64,000 nucleotides of DNA, from the NCBI GenBank assembly GCA_047967505.1, contig CM106539.1; one strand, 5' to 3'. Position 1 is the stretch's first letter; every line of letters starts with the position of its first letter. Shown here in pieces: positions 34,931-46,381 of this stretch. The stretch comes from Dipteris shenzhenensis. Taxonomy: Eukaryota; Polypodiophyta; Polypodiopsida; Gleicheniales. The notes under the pieces were generated by a model that had not been told where the DNA came from, did not search any database, and was given only the letters and a program-made list of their open reading frames with translations. The position numbers and the translations under genes were made by a program.

Positions 34931-35160
34931 TGGTATCAGAGCCCAAGTAGGAGGCTCACAAGTGAGGGAGCCTAAAGGCGGGGACCTTGTTGAAGGACGA
35001 CCCTGATTCAGAAGCTCTTGGGAATCGACTACCATGACTAGAGGAGAGTGCCCTTGCGAGAAGGAGGGTGACTCAGGTTCAGTCAGGTGTTTTCAGAGTT
35101 CTTGTCTACCGAAAATTGAATTTGGTTGACTTTGTTGTGTGGTATAACAGTAGAGATGTC
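34931..35160 (+). other. Primer-binding site and leader of the Copia element
   Basis: The initiator Met-tRNA-type site (tggtatcagagccc, 34931-34944) is followed by leader-like sequence to about 35160. No gag frame follows, so the element seems truncated here. Confidence 0.65.
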
Positions 35161-35164
35161 GACT

Positions 35165-37428
35165 GCTTACTAAACCTTGCACTTAAGAGGAGACTAAATT
35201 GAGAAAATGCAGCAATAATACTACTAACCTAAGTACCACTATCCTTTCCCTTGTACCACCGCCCCACTTCTCTCTTGGCCGTTCGTTGTGTCCATCTTTT
35301 GCGCAACTCCCCTTCATTTAGTGACGTTCTTAACGGCTTCAAGAGCCTCTGCCACCTTTTATATTACACACCCACAATAGAACTCCCCCTCAGATCGTAA
35401 CGGTGGCCTCTTTCTCCCTGGTCGTAAATCTCGCTTTGGCTCTTCATTCTGTTGCCTCTCCTCTACAGGTTGCCGTCTCAACACTGGCCTTCTCCGTTGC
35501 GCGACTGCTCCTACCAACGTGGATTTTTACTGGATTTGTACGTTGCACTTGTTCTTGCCTTCTTTACTTCGTTCGCCTCTGCGTTCGCTCTTTGACAGCG
35601 GGGACGTATTTAGCATGGACGTATTCTGCCTTTGAGCCACCTCTACTTTTACACTTTGTGAGATCTTGTTACAAATTAATACGACGTTTCTCTTTACTCC
35701 CAGCGGTTGCCAGTTTATCATCGTCACTTCTCTTCGCGTATAGCTTTCGTCTTTTTCCTTTTTTTCCTTCTCCCTCAGTCCCCCAGGCCTCTCAGGTCTC
35801 TTTTGCTTCTTGCTCCTACTTGGCAGTTATAGAATCTCGCTTTTTTCCCTCTCGCGCGTCGCTTTTTCTCTTGGTTCACTACTTGTCCGGTTGCATGGGA
35901 CCGACTGGTTCTTTAGCAAGTTCTTGTCTCTTTGACCCAGCTCTTATTGTATGATCTTCGGCTCCTTGAGTTGTCGTGTTGCGCCCTCACTTTGCCTTTT
36001 ATGCCCTGGCTCTTCTTTTCTTTTCAAACACACGTTGGTTCGTTTCATTAACTTTGCTTTTTTCCAATTGGTTTATTTTATCTTAATTATTTTGTTTGAT
36101 TGATTACCATATTTAATGTATTTGTTTTTTACCTCCCCCTTATATGTACCCTATTTTTATATATTATTATTCTTAAAACTCTAAAAATTGATCAATACTT
36201 TCCTTATTATTTATGTACTATTTCATTTGTCTTTGTAGTTAAAAATGATATATGTTGTGTTTAGGTGTAATTTGTTTATTTATTTATTTAAAATTTTAGG
36301 TTCTTACTCATTTTTTATTTTCATTTAATGTTTTTCATTTCTCCTAAAGTAAGAAAATTTTCCTAAAGCAATTCCTTTTAAATTTCTTATTAAATGATAA
36401 TTTTAGTTGACTTTATAACTTAACCAATTTATCGTACAATTTCCTTATAAATTTCTTATGTAACCTTAACTTTTTATTGAATTCTTATTATATTTTCATT
36501 TATTATTTCTTTACACTCATATTAACATTTAACTATGCAAGTAATTTATGCCTCCTATGTTATGGTTTATTCTAACTTCTGTACCAAGTTAACCCTCATT
36601 GCTTTCTTAGAATAGGAGTTATTTTTTAGTCATTCATTTCTTTTGAAAATTCTTAGGACTTTTTGACCATATACTTTGGCAAGCATTTTTTTCACTAAGG
36701 ATTTGATTTAAATGGTTTATGGTCATCTAACTTTTTTATATCATTTTATAACCATATATGATTTGCTTTTGAATTCAATTAAGGATATGGAACACCCTCC
36801 TTGAATAGTTCTGTTAGGAAATGAGATGATCTCTGATGGGTGTGGACTACTCCCCATGGGATTTTTAAAACTTATGTCACAACTGGGTGTGGACTACCCT
36901 CAATATATGTTAAATTGGCACATACACATGCACACATACAAAACTAGTTATTATGCCACATTTTCCTTGGTTTAAGTTATCATTAGTGGTATTCCCTCTA
37001 GATATTGTGAGTTATGATAAGTTTTATTAAAGTAAAAAAAATTCTTAGAATTCTGAAAGGTTTGTTCATGTTCTTTGGCAAAGTGATAACAAGCCACCAC
37101 GGGATATAGGCATTACCTGTCTTCCCAAATTCAACTTCATTGTTCTAACAAAACTGGTTGGTTTGGATGGTGGCAGATAAGTAGACCCTAACCTCGGAGC
37201 TTGGACTCTACCTCATGGATTTGACACATTTGTACTATTTGTTTGCTTAAATTTGCAACCTCAATATAAAGAAAAATTATATTGCCAATCCTATTACTCA
37301 AGTCAAAGTTAGGTCAATTTTGGTTTTCTTAAAATTTTCAATCCATGTATTATATGCAACTTTTTATTATTATCCAAATTATTGAATAAATTGTATGATT
37401 CATTTATTGATGGGATTATTAAATCTAA

Positions 37429-37465
<37 letters not shown>

Positions 37466-38350
37466 TATATACATGGGGGGTACATATATGAAAGAGAACA
37501 AGGACCCTCGATTGCAATAGTAAATAACAACCAAATCTGACAATTGATTGCTACATGCTATTATGTTATCTGGTTAGAAGGAGGCACTATCTTTTTCTCT
37601 CAGAGCTTCATCAATGCTCCATCAGAGCAAAGGAATGTTTGTTTATAGATATGTCGAATGAACTTCTGACATATGGTGGTGAAGCTTGGCGAAAGAAACC
37701 AGAGGGCAAAATGGTAATCATCTTGCACTCAATAAAGCACAAATGTGTGGGCATTTCATGCATTTTACTTTGGCAAGGGGGGGAGACTATGCAAAGATGC
37801 ATGGCGTGTAAGTGAGCCTATAAGAACATGAAAGAGAACAATGACCTTCAATTGCAAAAGGATATAACAACCCAATTTGAGAATTGGTTGCTACATGCTA
37901 CTATGTTATTTGGGTAGGAGGCACCACCTTTTTCTCTCAGAGCTTCATCAACACTCCATTAGAGCTTCAACAAGCATTAGGAAAAAAGGGAGCTCATTTT
38001 GGGGCCTTTTACGGTTTGGAAAATAAGCTCTCAACCAATCAATAGAGGGCTAACGTAACGTTGAAAATTCATGAAAATAAGAGAAAATAGAAAAAAGAAA
38101 CAATACTTTATGTAGGTACAAGCATGCTACATTAATGTGGAGATTGGTTTTTTATTCTCACAAGATCTTTGGACAAGAAGATAGAATCTAAACTGACATT
38201 TTATCTGACAAGGGCCTTCCCGCTTCCACCTTCCTTTGAACTTTGAAATGATGTTCCGCCTTTCCTTCGAAAGGTCTACCATTCTACACCATTGCCTCAT
38301 TGTGCAGCAGCCTTTCTTTTCCAAAACTGCTCCCTTGATCCTGTTTGGCG
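35165..38350. other. AT-rich intergenic with minor repeats
   Basis: No convincing gene. A pyrimidine-rich stretch at 35400-35950 leaves a long frame without an ATG start and with hydrophobic low-complexity composition. A (AC)15 microsatellite lies at 37431-37460. A segment of about 150 bp is duplicated at 37493-37640 and 37831-37975 (period 338). AT content is very high from 36040 to 37080. Confidence 0.5.
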
Positions 38351-38464
38351 TAGAGTAAGATGTTTCTCGTCAACTGTTTGTTTGCCCACTTTCTCTTTCT
38401 TGAAACTTCAAATTGTTATCTTAGTTACATTACTTTGCTATTGTTACAGATTCAGAAAATCTCC

Positions 38465-39904
38465 ATGGTGAATCAAAACCACGGCCGTTCTTGTGGAAGA
38501 CGCTCTGCGGATGATAATGCTACGAAGGCAGAATTATACCAAACATCCTTACCTCGTCGACCTGCTTCTTCTATTTCGTCGGTAGAGAATTCAAGTACAA
38601 TCAAAACGGAAGGAACTTGGGAAAGGTTTAGTGTTTCAAAAGGAGCATGGGTGCTCAGGCAACCTAGCAAAAGAAAAAGACCCCAGACAAAAAACATTTT
38701 CTTGGCGTCGTGGAAGGGAAGAGTACGAGATTTTAAAATCACCAGAGGGAAGATATCCGTGAAAGAAGTTTTGATTCAGCATGTGTACATGCATAAAGAA
38801 CTTGTCTTGCGAGACTATCCAAAAAATCTTCCGCAACACAGGCCTAATTGTATATTTTTCTATTGTGGTTTTTTTCTTTACGAGGTGTATGGATTTTTAA
38901 GATGAAGCTTTCTCTCTTAGCTTATTGACATTCTTATGTTGTTTTATTTCAAATTTATATCCTTCATCGTATGAGACATGGCAAAACATCGATTGTATTC
39001 TGGGATTTATAGATGTTCTGCATGGATCGATAGGAGAACAACAATACCAAGGTCGATGTGCAACAGAGCTAGCTCAATCGGGTATATTTTTTACTGATCA
39101 TTTTTATCAGTTGCTGGACAAAGCTAACACACATGGTGTATTAATAAAACAAGACCTTCCGGCATGGAATTCAGTGGATTGGCCTCACCCACATTCTAGT
39201 GTTACATAGGCATATAGGGCGAAGCTTTTTACAGAAGTACAGAAAGCTCTAAGGCCCAATATTGCCACTAGGATAGTAAAAATTTCTTTATGCATGCCTC
39301 TCACAGTTTTTGTGGACTTGTTTAATACCTTTCCAGTGAAGGTTTCAAAAACAATGTTCACAGTTAAAGCAACAAATTCGACATGCATGCCACAATTTTT
39401 GGATAAAGGTTGGGATAAGAAGACATGTAGTTCAGTGTTTTGTGAGGTTGTCCAACCTTCTATGCAACTGAAGTACATGGTTGCATCACAAAACTTTATT
39501 TTCTCTTTTTATTACAAGCGCAGTCGAATGCTAGGCACAAAACTAGTCCCAATGGATCAAGATGAAGATTCTTTTGGTGCAGAAAATAAACTTCTTGATA
39601 TTGATGTTGTTGAGAATGGTGATGTGCTAGTCAATATCTCATTAAGAGAATGTTGCTCCCTAGCTCAATTGCGCAGTGACATTCTGTTTGAGACAGAAGG
39701 TTCTATCTCAAACGACTTTTCATTTATCTACAACAACAAAAAGGTACACCATCTGATTTATCCTAGTCTCATTAAGCATTGCTATTAGTTTAATTTACCA
39801 CTCTGATTCATATTGCTTTTTTGCAGTTGCTCAAAAGAAGAGAGAGCTCAATAAAATGCAAAGACATTGAAAATTTAAAAATTGAGATAACACAGACTCC
39901 ATAA
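38465..39904 (+). CDS. Unrecognised multi-exon gene (module gene a)
   Basis: The first exon begins with an ATG at 38465 and encodes a basic protein region (PSKRKRPQTKNIFLASWKG). A later exon from about 38970 runs to a donor at 39743/39744 (AAG|GTACAC) and continues after an acceptor at 39827 to a stop at 39904. One TAG interrupts it near 39210 (HSSVT then AYRAKLFTEVQ). The C-terminal part (NVSLRECCSLAQLRSDI-like start, FSFIYNNKK, then KRRESSIKCKDI after the splice) has the look of a small beta-grasp-type domain, but this is only a guess from strand pattern. The first intron border is unresolved. It runs towards the H3-Ulp1 gene; the ends are about 85 bp apart. No family recognised. Confidence 0.5.
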
Positions 39905-39988
39905 ACAAAGGTTTTGTATTCAATCAAGTAAGATTTTGTACAGAACTGTTTAGTTAAATATGTAGAACATATTTCTGACATCCATTTT

Positions 39989-42124
39989 CTATTTATGTAC
40001 AGCTTGATCCAGAGGCTGCTCTACATTTTTTGGAGGATCTTTTTTCTGCTGCTCCATCCTGTCCTGTGCAGTATGTTGGTGTTGCTCCATTGTCTCCTCC
40101 ACTGCCCCAGGAGCATCTCTTTGCTGCTGCTCCACCTTCTCCTCAACAACATCAGCAGCAGGTCTTTGCTCCTGTGGCTTCTCCTCCTCAGCACTAGGTG
40201 ATTGCTCCTGTGGCTTCTGGTCCTCAGCATTAGGTGCTTCATCTGTGGCATCAAGGTGTATGACACCTTCTTATACTTTAGAGCTCTCACCCAACTCCAC
40301 AATAGCTGGTACAATAGGTTTGGGGGAGGCATAGCTCAAAAACCTCCAAATTGTATGAGCTCTAAAATTATGTACATAGTTTGAGCTGAAGCTATCCTCT
40401 TTCATCTGCAATGGCAGACGATAATTTAGAACACTTTGTATCATTATGAATTATCTTCAAGCTAAATGGAAATTATTTTTTCTTACAAGGTCTGGTTGTT
40501 CCTTCTCAAAGTAGCTTGAAAGTAGATATTTTGCATTGATCAGCACTCTCCATCCGCAGCTACTTGAATCATCTTGTTGTGGTGTTTGTACAGTTGGAAA
40601 GATATGTTAGAAACTGTTAGCATCTGCACAAAACAGAATTATTCAATAAGTTCAAAGACATAGCATTTAATAGACATCAGTAGAGGGAACGACTTTTTAC
40701 CTCTAGACTTATTGGCTCTATTGAATCCAAAAGAGAGACATTGGGAGGACAGTGATCCAATGCATCCAAAAGCCTTCTAATACAACTGCAATATGTATAA
40801 TTTAGTTAGTATGATATCAAAATAATGAAGTTTTAAGTTCAAAAAGCACACACAACACTTACAATTTCAGCTCTCTGTGTGTGTTTTTAAGAGAGTTGAA
40901 TAGAAAGCATTGCTTCTACTGGATGTCAATAAAAACAAAACTCCAGTGGTCACTGCATAAGGAAAAAAGCATAAGGAAATCAAAGGCTACAAGAGTTCCC
41001 AATCTTAAAGAAGAATCTTAAAAGAAGTAGTCACCCACATACCTGCTATGGTATGGAAGTAGCAAAACATCAATTACTTCAAAATTGCAATGTTTGAACC
41101 AGTTGGAAATACTAATGGGAGTCTCCTTTGCATCTCTTAATTTAGAAGAAATGGTAGGATCAATAATATGGACTGTATGCTGTACAGAGACGTGAAGCCA
41201 GCTTCTCATCATGCTGCATAGGACCAAAAAATAATTAGGGTAGGTTATAAAGGAGGTACAAGGAGGATTGATTTGCAAAAAATGTAAAATAATAGACACT
41301 TACTAGAGCATTGCAAGCATGATAGTATCTGAGCAATACTCATTCTTATGAGCCAATGCTGCTAAGCATTGTTTTGTCAAGTCAAAATCATTCACTGAAA
41401 CTTCATCCTCAATATGGACAACTACATTAGGGCCCAACTCCTGCAACCTTCTATGTATCTGCAGCTCCTTCTTTCCAGTCTCCACATCTATAACAGATTT
41501 TGTTTCTTTTATTTGCTGCTTCAGTGACTCCTCATAAGCAGCCTTCCCTCTGGTGTTCTTTGAGTGCGTTACCTTAACAACCTTTACCTCATCTACCTTC
41601 AACTTCCTTGTAGGTGGAATTAGCAATATGTCTCTCATCTTTATGTCCTGCCATTCCACAGGATGAACAAGCTTGTCATACCTCCATCTCACTCTGGACA
41701 AAGTGTTGAAGTCTTTGGCCATCAAAGTCACCCTGTGAGCATGGGCTGCTACCAGCATTGCATCTTCAAAATATTTTTCCAAGTAATCCTCTGCCATTTC
41801 CTGTAAGGAAAGAATGGCAGTTCTATTCCACCTGAACCCAAGGTTCCAACTATCACAAATTTCTCTCACCAGTCTTTGAAAAGGTGCCTTGGGTATTGCA
41901 AAGCCTATAGCTTTCTGTTGCCTCCTGATCTCCCTTAGCACACCTGCACCATGATTCAATATTTTGGCCTTTTGCTTGAGCAGGCTCATTGGCTTACCCT
42001 TCCTGCCATGTGCAACTCTTCCCTTTGGAGGCACACTAAATTTCTTGGTACCTGCCCCAGCTGCTGTTGCTGCAAGCCCTGGCCCTTTGCCAACTTTCCT
42101 TGCAGTTGACTTGGTTCTTGCCAT
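39989..42124 (-). CDS. Histone H3-like domain fused to Ulp1/C48 protease-like domain (module gene b)
   Basis: Exon 1 (42124-41304) encodes MARTKSTARK, a short Gly/Ala/Lys tail, then a full H3 fold: VLREIRRQQKA, PFQRLVREICDSW, SLQEMAEDYLEKYFEDA and AHAHRVTLMAKDF. After about 100 residues it enters a Ulp1-like domain. Spliced exons 41213-41043, 40952-40863 and 40785-40701 fit phase with GT-AG borders, and carry VHIIDPTISSKL and DHWSFVFID (catalytic His). The Asp position reads LFNSL (Asn). A further exon near 40487-40572 holds SSCGWRVLINAKYLL (catalytic Cys). The last exon, 40405-39989, ends in an acidic Glu/Gln-rich tail. In-frame stops at about 40919-40921 (TAG) and 40271-40273 (TAA), and an unclear exon-5 acceptor, suggest decay. 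Expected activity by family: SUMO or ubiquitin-like deconjugation tied to chromatin. Not a normal histone gene. Confidence 0.8.
41700..42124 (-). other. Histone H3-like domain within gene b
   Basis: Residues 1-10 keep Arg2, Thr3, Lys4, Arg8 and Lys9 of the H3 tail (ARTK-x-TARK), but Gln5 is Ser and Ser10 is Val, and the Lys14-Lys27 stretch is replaced by a Gly/Ala-rich linker. Alpha-N, alpha-1, alpha-2 and alpha-3 are all present. Loop 1 between REI and LSLQ has the same length as canonical H3, not the two-residue insertion typical of CENP-A, so it does not look like a centromeric variant. Lys115 and neighbouring DNA-contact positions differ (AHAHRV). Confidence 0.85.
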
Positions 42125-43015
42125 CACTCTGAAAAACTGCATACAAAGGATTGGAAAGAGATTTCAGACATGGAGAACATGTTTTGACAAAAAAAAGGCA
42201 ATCACAGGGGTGGATGAAGCAATATAGAGAAATTTGCAATAAAATGCGATACGAGGAGTTTGAAATTCCAAACAGATCCAAATCGCGTTTTCCTGCAAAT
42301 TCCTGAAATGACATGCTGGTGCATTCCTACAGTGATTTCTCTGTCTCTACAACTAAATACAGTATGAATGGAGTTTATGCAAGAAGATTACAGCCATGGA
42401 TAGCTATGGAAGTCACAAAACCAGAATGACAGGGTTGATGAAGCAATATTTCAATATTTGCAACAAAATGCGATTTCAGCTGTTTGAAATTCCTAAGGCC
42501 TTCTCCTCGCATTTTCCTGCAAATTCATGAGGCAGCATGCTGGAATATGCCTTCGGTCATTTGAAGGTGTTTGCATAACCATGCAGGATGGATTGAGTCT
42601 ATGGAAGGCAAGAAGTGTGCACAGACTGAAGGAAGAACCCATAAGTACAGTTTTACCGTCATGCAAATATCACACTTGAAGATCTGCATTCCTACAGTGA
42701 TTTCTCTGTCTTGAAAACTAAAAAAAATATGGACTGAGTCTATGCATTTCCATGCAAGATGGATTGTTTCTATTGTAGGCAAGAAGATTGCAGAGTCTAA
42801 GGGGAGAACCCATTGTTACTGACCTGAAATCTATCTGTGGATGTGCTGTGCTGCTGATGAGTAACCTGTGCTGAGGATGAACCTGTGCTGCTGAACAAGA
42901 TGTTGATGTTGCAGAGTATGGAGGTAGGGAGGCAAGAGAGCAGAGACTGGAGGGCAAGAGGTCTGAAACAGGATACCACAAATAAGTGCAAATACAAATA
43001 AGGCATCTTCTAAAT
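42125..43015 (-). other. Leader region of gene b with two inverted-repeat hairpins
   Basis: An acceptor-like sequence (tgcag on the minus strand) lies just upstream of the gene b ATG, so the leader is probably spliced. Inverted repeats lie at 42229-42250/42282-42305 and 42454-42475/42507-42530. A larger direct duplication underlies this region: the string gcattcctacagtgatttctctgtct occurs at 42321 and 42687, and catgca(g/a)gatggatt occurs near 42580 and 42751. Confidence 0.55.
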
Positions 43016-44058
43016 CCCACACGTGTGGAATGTAGTCGTTTTTCACACGTGTGGATGGGACCCAGATCTCTTGGAGTTTGAAATTTGGCATGTGTGAAAG
43101 GTACACTTTATGCCTTGGAACTTGTGCCATTCATGATTTCATAATCAATTCCACAACCACTCTTCCCTCCCCTGCCTCCCAATCTTTCATCCCTGCCACG
43201 ACCCTCGCATCTTTCATTTCCTTCTCTCTGATCCTTTCCTACCCAGCACACTCCATCCAGACTGCAACCTGCCTGAAGACTACTACCACTGCCAGATCTC
43301 CAGGTTACCTAGAGTGCAGAGTTCAAGCTAGTGAAAGAGCAGGAGATTTACCAGTGCAACTCCAACAGCATGGAAAAGGAAAAAAAAGGTCAGAATTCTA
43401 GATTGGTTTCAATGTTTTTTAACAAATATTTCTTCCATCCATTGGATTTTTGATGTCCAAATGTCTTCACTCAGCTCCACCCTTCTTGTTACATTTTCAA
43501 TTTATACTGTCCAAGAATGTGGTAAATCACCCAGGAATTTGATTGGAGATGGATATGAATAGAAACTAGAAATTTGCAACAAAATGCGAGGAGAGTGGTT
43601 TATAAATCTCTAAATAGCCCATATCGCATTTTGTTGCAAATTCCTGTTGTTGACACATTCCTCATGAAAAGTTTCACTTAGCTCCAGCATTTCTCTTGCA
43701 TATGAGATCATAGTGTCCAGGAATCACTGAGATGAACCTAGTGTTTGATTTGACATGCACATGAATAGAACTGGAGAATTTGCAACAAAATGCGAGGAGA
43801 GTGGTTTATAAATCTCTAAATAGCCCATATCGCATTTTGCTGCAAATTCGTGTTGTTGACACATTCCTCATGAAAAGTTTCACTCAGCTCCAGCATTTCT
43901 CTTGCATATGAGATCATAGTGTCCAGGAATCAGTGAGATGAACCTAGTGTTTGATTTGACATGCACATGAACAGAACTGGAGAATTTGCAACAAAATGCG
44001 AGGAGAGTGCTTTATATTTTCCAAATGGTCTCCCATCGCGTTTTGCTGCAAATTCCTG
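42228..44058. repeat. Five long inverted repeats of one motif (AATTTGCAACAAAATGCGA)
   Basis: Five pairs of arms are seen: A 42229-42250 with 42282-42305; B 42454-42475 with 42507-42530; C 43569-43590 with 43624-43645; D 43776-43796 with 43829-43850; E 43982-44001 with 44035-44058. The left arm is near aatttgcaacaaaatgcga and the right arm is its reverse complement, with 30-35 bp between. C, D and E lie in three direct copies of a unit of about 207 bp. The arms are better conserved than the loops. I found the motif nowhere else in the window. Confidence 0.85.
43018..43053. promoter_or_regulatory. Twin CACACGTGTG palindromes between divergent genes
   Basis: Exact 10-bp palindromes containing a CACGTG core (G-box) lie at 43018-43027 and 43044-43053, 26 bp apart, in the centre of the divergent region between genes b and c. 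G-boxes bind plant bZIP and bHLH factors. A bidirectional promoter here is an inference from position. Confidence 0.5.
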
Positions 44059-46057
44059 TGTCTGATTTGGTTCTCACTTCTACCTCATTAATTTGCTATC
44101 TTTAGCCTTGTGGAATTCTTCCTTGATGATGAGAAATGTTTTTGCTTTGGAACAGCTGGCTCCCAGCCCCACCTTTCAAGAGGAAGCTGGACTTTTCTGC
44201 TACTATTATTAGACCACAGCAATCACCAGGTGAGTCATGAGATGTCATGAAGGAATTATCTCGTGATATCCAATGCATTCACTGATTGCATATGTCAGCA
44301 TATAGAATTCATAGTATATAAGTTTTTGAACAGGCAAAAAGAAGAGACTGGAGCAGAGTGCTGATTCTTCCATCACAAAACAAATGGAACCAGAAGAGGA
44401 CAAGTCTCCAGATTTGCTCCTATTTGAGTTTCTTCACAAATGCAAGGCTCAAAGTAACTTCCATATATACCACAGTATTTTCAACATGGAGTTCACAATG
44501 AGCTCTGTACTGGAGCATCACAAAGATTTTCTTTCAAACTATTGGGATACCTTCAAAGAACTGAAAGAGGCAGGAAGAATTGTGGAAGGAGAAAAGGTTT
44601 TTGTGCATATAAATCATATTGTCTCCAATGACAGGCTGAGGTACCATGTGAACAGAAGATTTGATAGCCTGCCTGATCAATATAAATTCAACTGTACTTT
44701 GCACACCAGAAAGTGTAGAGTGCTTGAGGAAACCATGGCATTTCTTATGTACATTGTCTTCAGTCAGGAGTCTTTGGATGAACAAGGGCAGGAGATTGAA
44801 GAAGAAGACACATCTGAAGCAGAGGAAAAGGAGGATGTTTCTTTGGTCACAGAAATGGCAGAGCAAGAAGAAGATATCAACCTTCAGGATGAGGGGCTAC
44901 AAGTGGCTGCTCTTGACCTTGTTCAATTGAGGAACAAAACTCTGAGGGGAGCAGAGCCAGTTGAAGATTTTGATGTTCAGAGCAGCAACTATGCAGTGCC
45001 CATGCTTCCAGGTGTCTTGATTGGTGGAAAAGATTATGTTTTCCTCCATGATATAGAGTGTATGTTCAATTTGAGGGAGGACTATGCCATTTCCCTTATT
45101 GCCCAGGCTTCAAGGCTTGACAAGGAGGTTGGCATAGAGGATGACCATTCACTACTGGCTTTGGAAACAATTTTTGATCCTGTAGAGGCCCTTACATTTT
45201 GTTTCAAAGAGGCTGAAAAGTTCCAAGAGCCAGATGAAGCTGCCTTCCAGCTCACACAAGAAGCTATGAATCTCTCAGCACTATACATAGAAAAGCCTAA
45301 AGAAGAGGCTGGACAAGAGGGGAGAGGGATAAATCTTTAGAAAGATGAACTGCTTGTTGCTGATGAAAATGAGAAGGTACTTCAAATCAAATACTTTGAC
45401 TTCTGCTTAACTTTGTTTTTGTAGGTTGTGTATTGTCTCACTCCAATCTTTTGATATGTGGCAGCTACAAATTGAGGATGACACATTCCTCCAGAGATCA
45501 AGTGGAAGTAGGCCGGTTGGGTTTCGCAAAATGTCAGGCCTAGCTCATTATATTCATGATCTAGGAAGTGCCAAGATCTTGATTTACCATAGGCAATTGA
45601 GCAACAATGGAGAAGCCATTGTTTACTTCTTAAAATGTTTGTCCACGGCTTTAGGTGGACATGTTCTTTCATGGCAAAAGGAAAAGATCATTTTGATAGA
45701 GAGGTTGTCTGCCATAGATATATTTGGAGATTATGTGAATAAGCAGGCCTCTAGGGCTGCTTACTTTTTGTCTTACACTTCTTATGCATTAGCATGTGGT
45801 GTTAAGGAGCCCAAATGTTTGGAGGGCTATGAAAAACACCAGCTCATAAGGTTTCGAGAGCCACCCATGATTGCATCAGGCCACACAGTCCAAGAAGAGG
45901 AACAGGTGGAGACAGCTGAAGAAAAGGATACCCCTCCCAGACAGCAACAGAGGCAAGCATTGATAAACAAACAGTCGACATCAAGCCAATAAAGAAGAAA
46001 AAGACTCCAATCAAGATCAAAAAGAGAGTTCCGATCGGCAGGCCCTGGGAGAAATAG
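43370..46057 (+). CDS. Unrecognised acidic nuclear-type protein (module gene c)
   Basis: Exons 44156-44229, 44334-45376 and 45465-46057 join in consistent phase with GT-AG borders. A first exon ending at 43388 (ATG at 43370, MEKEKK) is possible but does not fit phase without an indel. The N-terminus has two basic clusters (PPFKRKLD and GKKKRLEQ), NLS-like. The middle has Cys/His-containing sequence (YHVNRRFDSLPDQYKF, LHTRKCRVLEE), then a strongly acidic stretch (EIEEEDTSEAEEKED). The third exon has AKILIYHRQLSNNGEAIVYF and LSYTSYALACGVKEP. The C-terminus is lysine-rich (KKKKTPIKIKKRVPIG), reached through a one-base frameshift near 45930. A TAG lies at 45338-45340. The three 207-bp repeats fall in the first intron or promoter. 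Function unknown. Confidence 0.6.
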
Positions 46058-46381
46058 GATTTAGTCATCAAATATAGCACAAACATTATATTAAATTTGA
46101 ACTAATTTGTACAAAGTCTTTGATATCTGGTATGATCTTGTATAAATGAACAATAAGTTGAAGATGAAATGATTTGTACATTTACATAGAGTGGTGCCGT
46201 TCAATATTAAACAAACAATATCTTGAAATTGTGGACAAATTGTATTAAGTTTAGATCATATGTTTCACAAAAGAAATACTTTTCATGCATAACACCAAGA
46301 GTCACTTGTTCCACAAAAAAAATTTCTATTGAATGAGTTTGAAAACATGTGGACATAACACCAATAAGTTACAAATGAGTC

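Noticed and set aside
34931-34944. tRNA-like sequence tggtatcagagccc
   Set aside because: It is only the primer-binding site complementary to the 3' end of initiator Met-tRNA; no tRNA cloverleaf surrounds it. The same holds at 55266-55277 and, on the minus strand, at 6646-6658 and 57505-57517.
35403-35954. 183-codon open frame
   Set aside because: It starts with GTG, lies in pyrimidine-rich sequence and encodes low-complexity Leu/Ser/Phe; no splice or domain evidence.
41700-42124. Centromeric histone (CENP-A/CenH3)
   Set aside because: Loop 1 has canonical H3 length, the tail retains ARTK-like sequence, and the protein is fused to a protease-like domain, so a centromeric role is not supported.
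41300-42124. Ordinary replication-dependent histone H3 gene
   Set aside because: The tail is heavily altered, the helices are diverged and the frame continues into another domain through a splice site.
42228-44058. CRISPR-like or MITE array
   Set aside because: This is plant nuclear DNA, and the repeats are inverted pairs within longer direct repeats. No target duplications flank individual units, so separate MITE insertions are unlikely.
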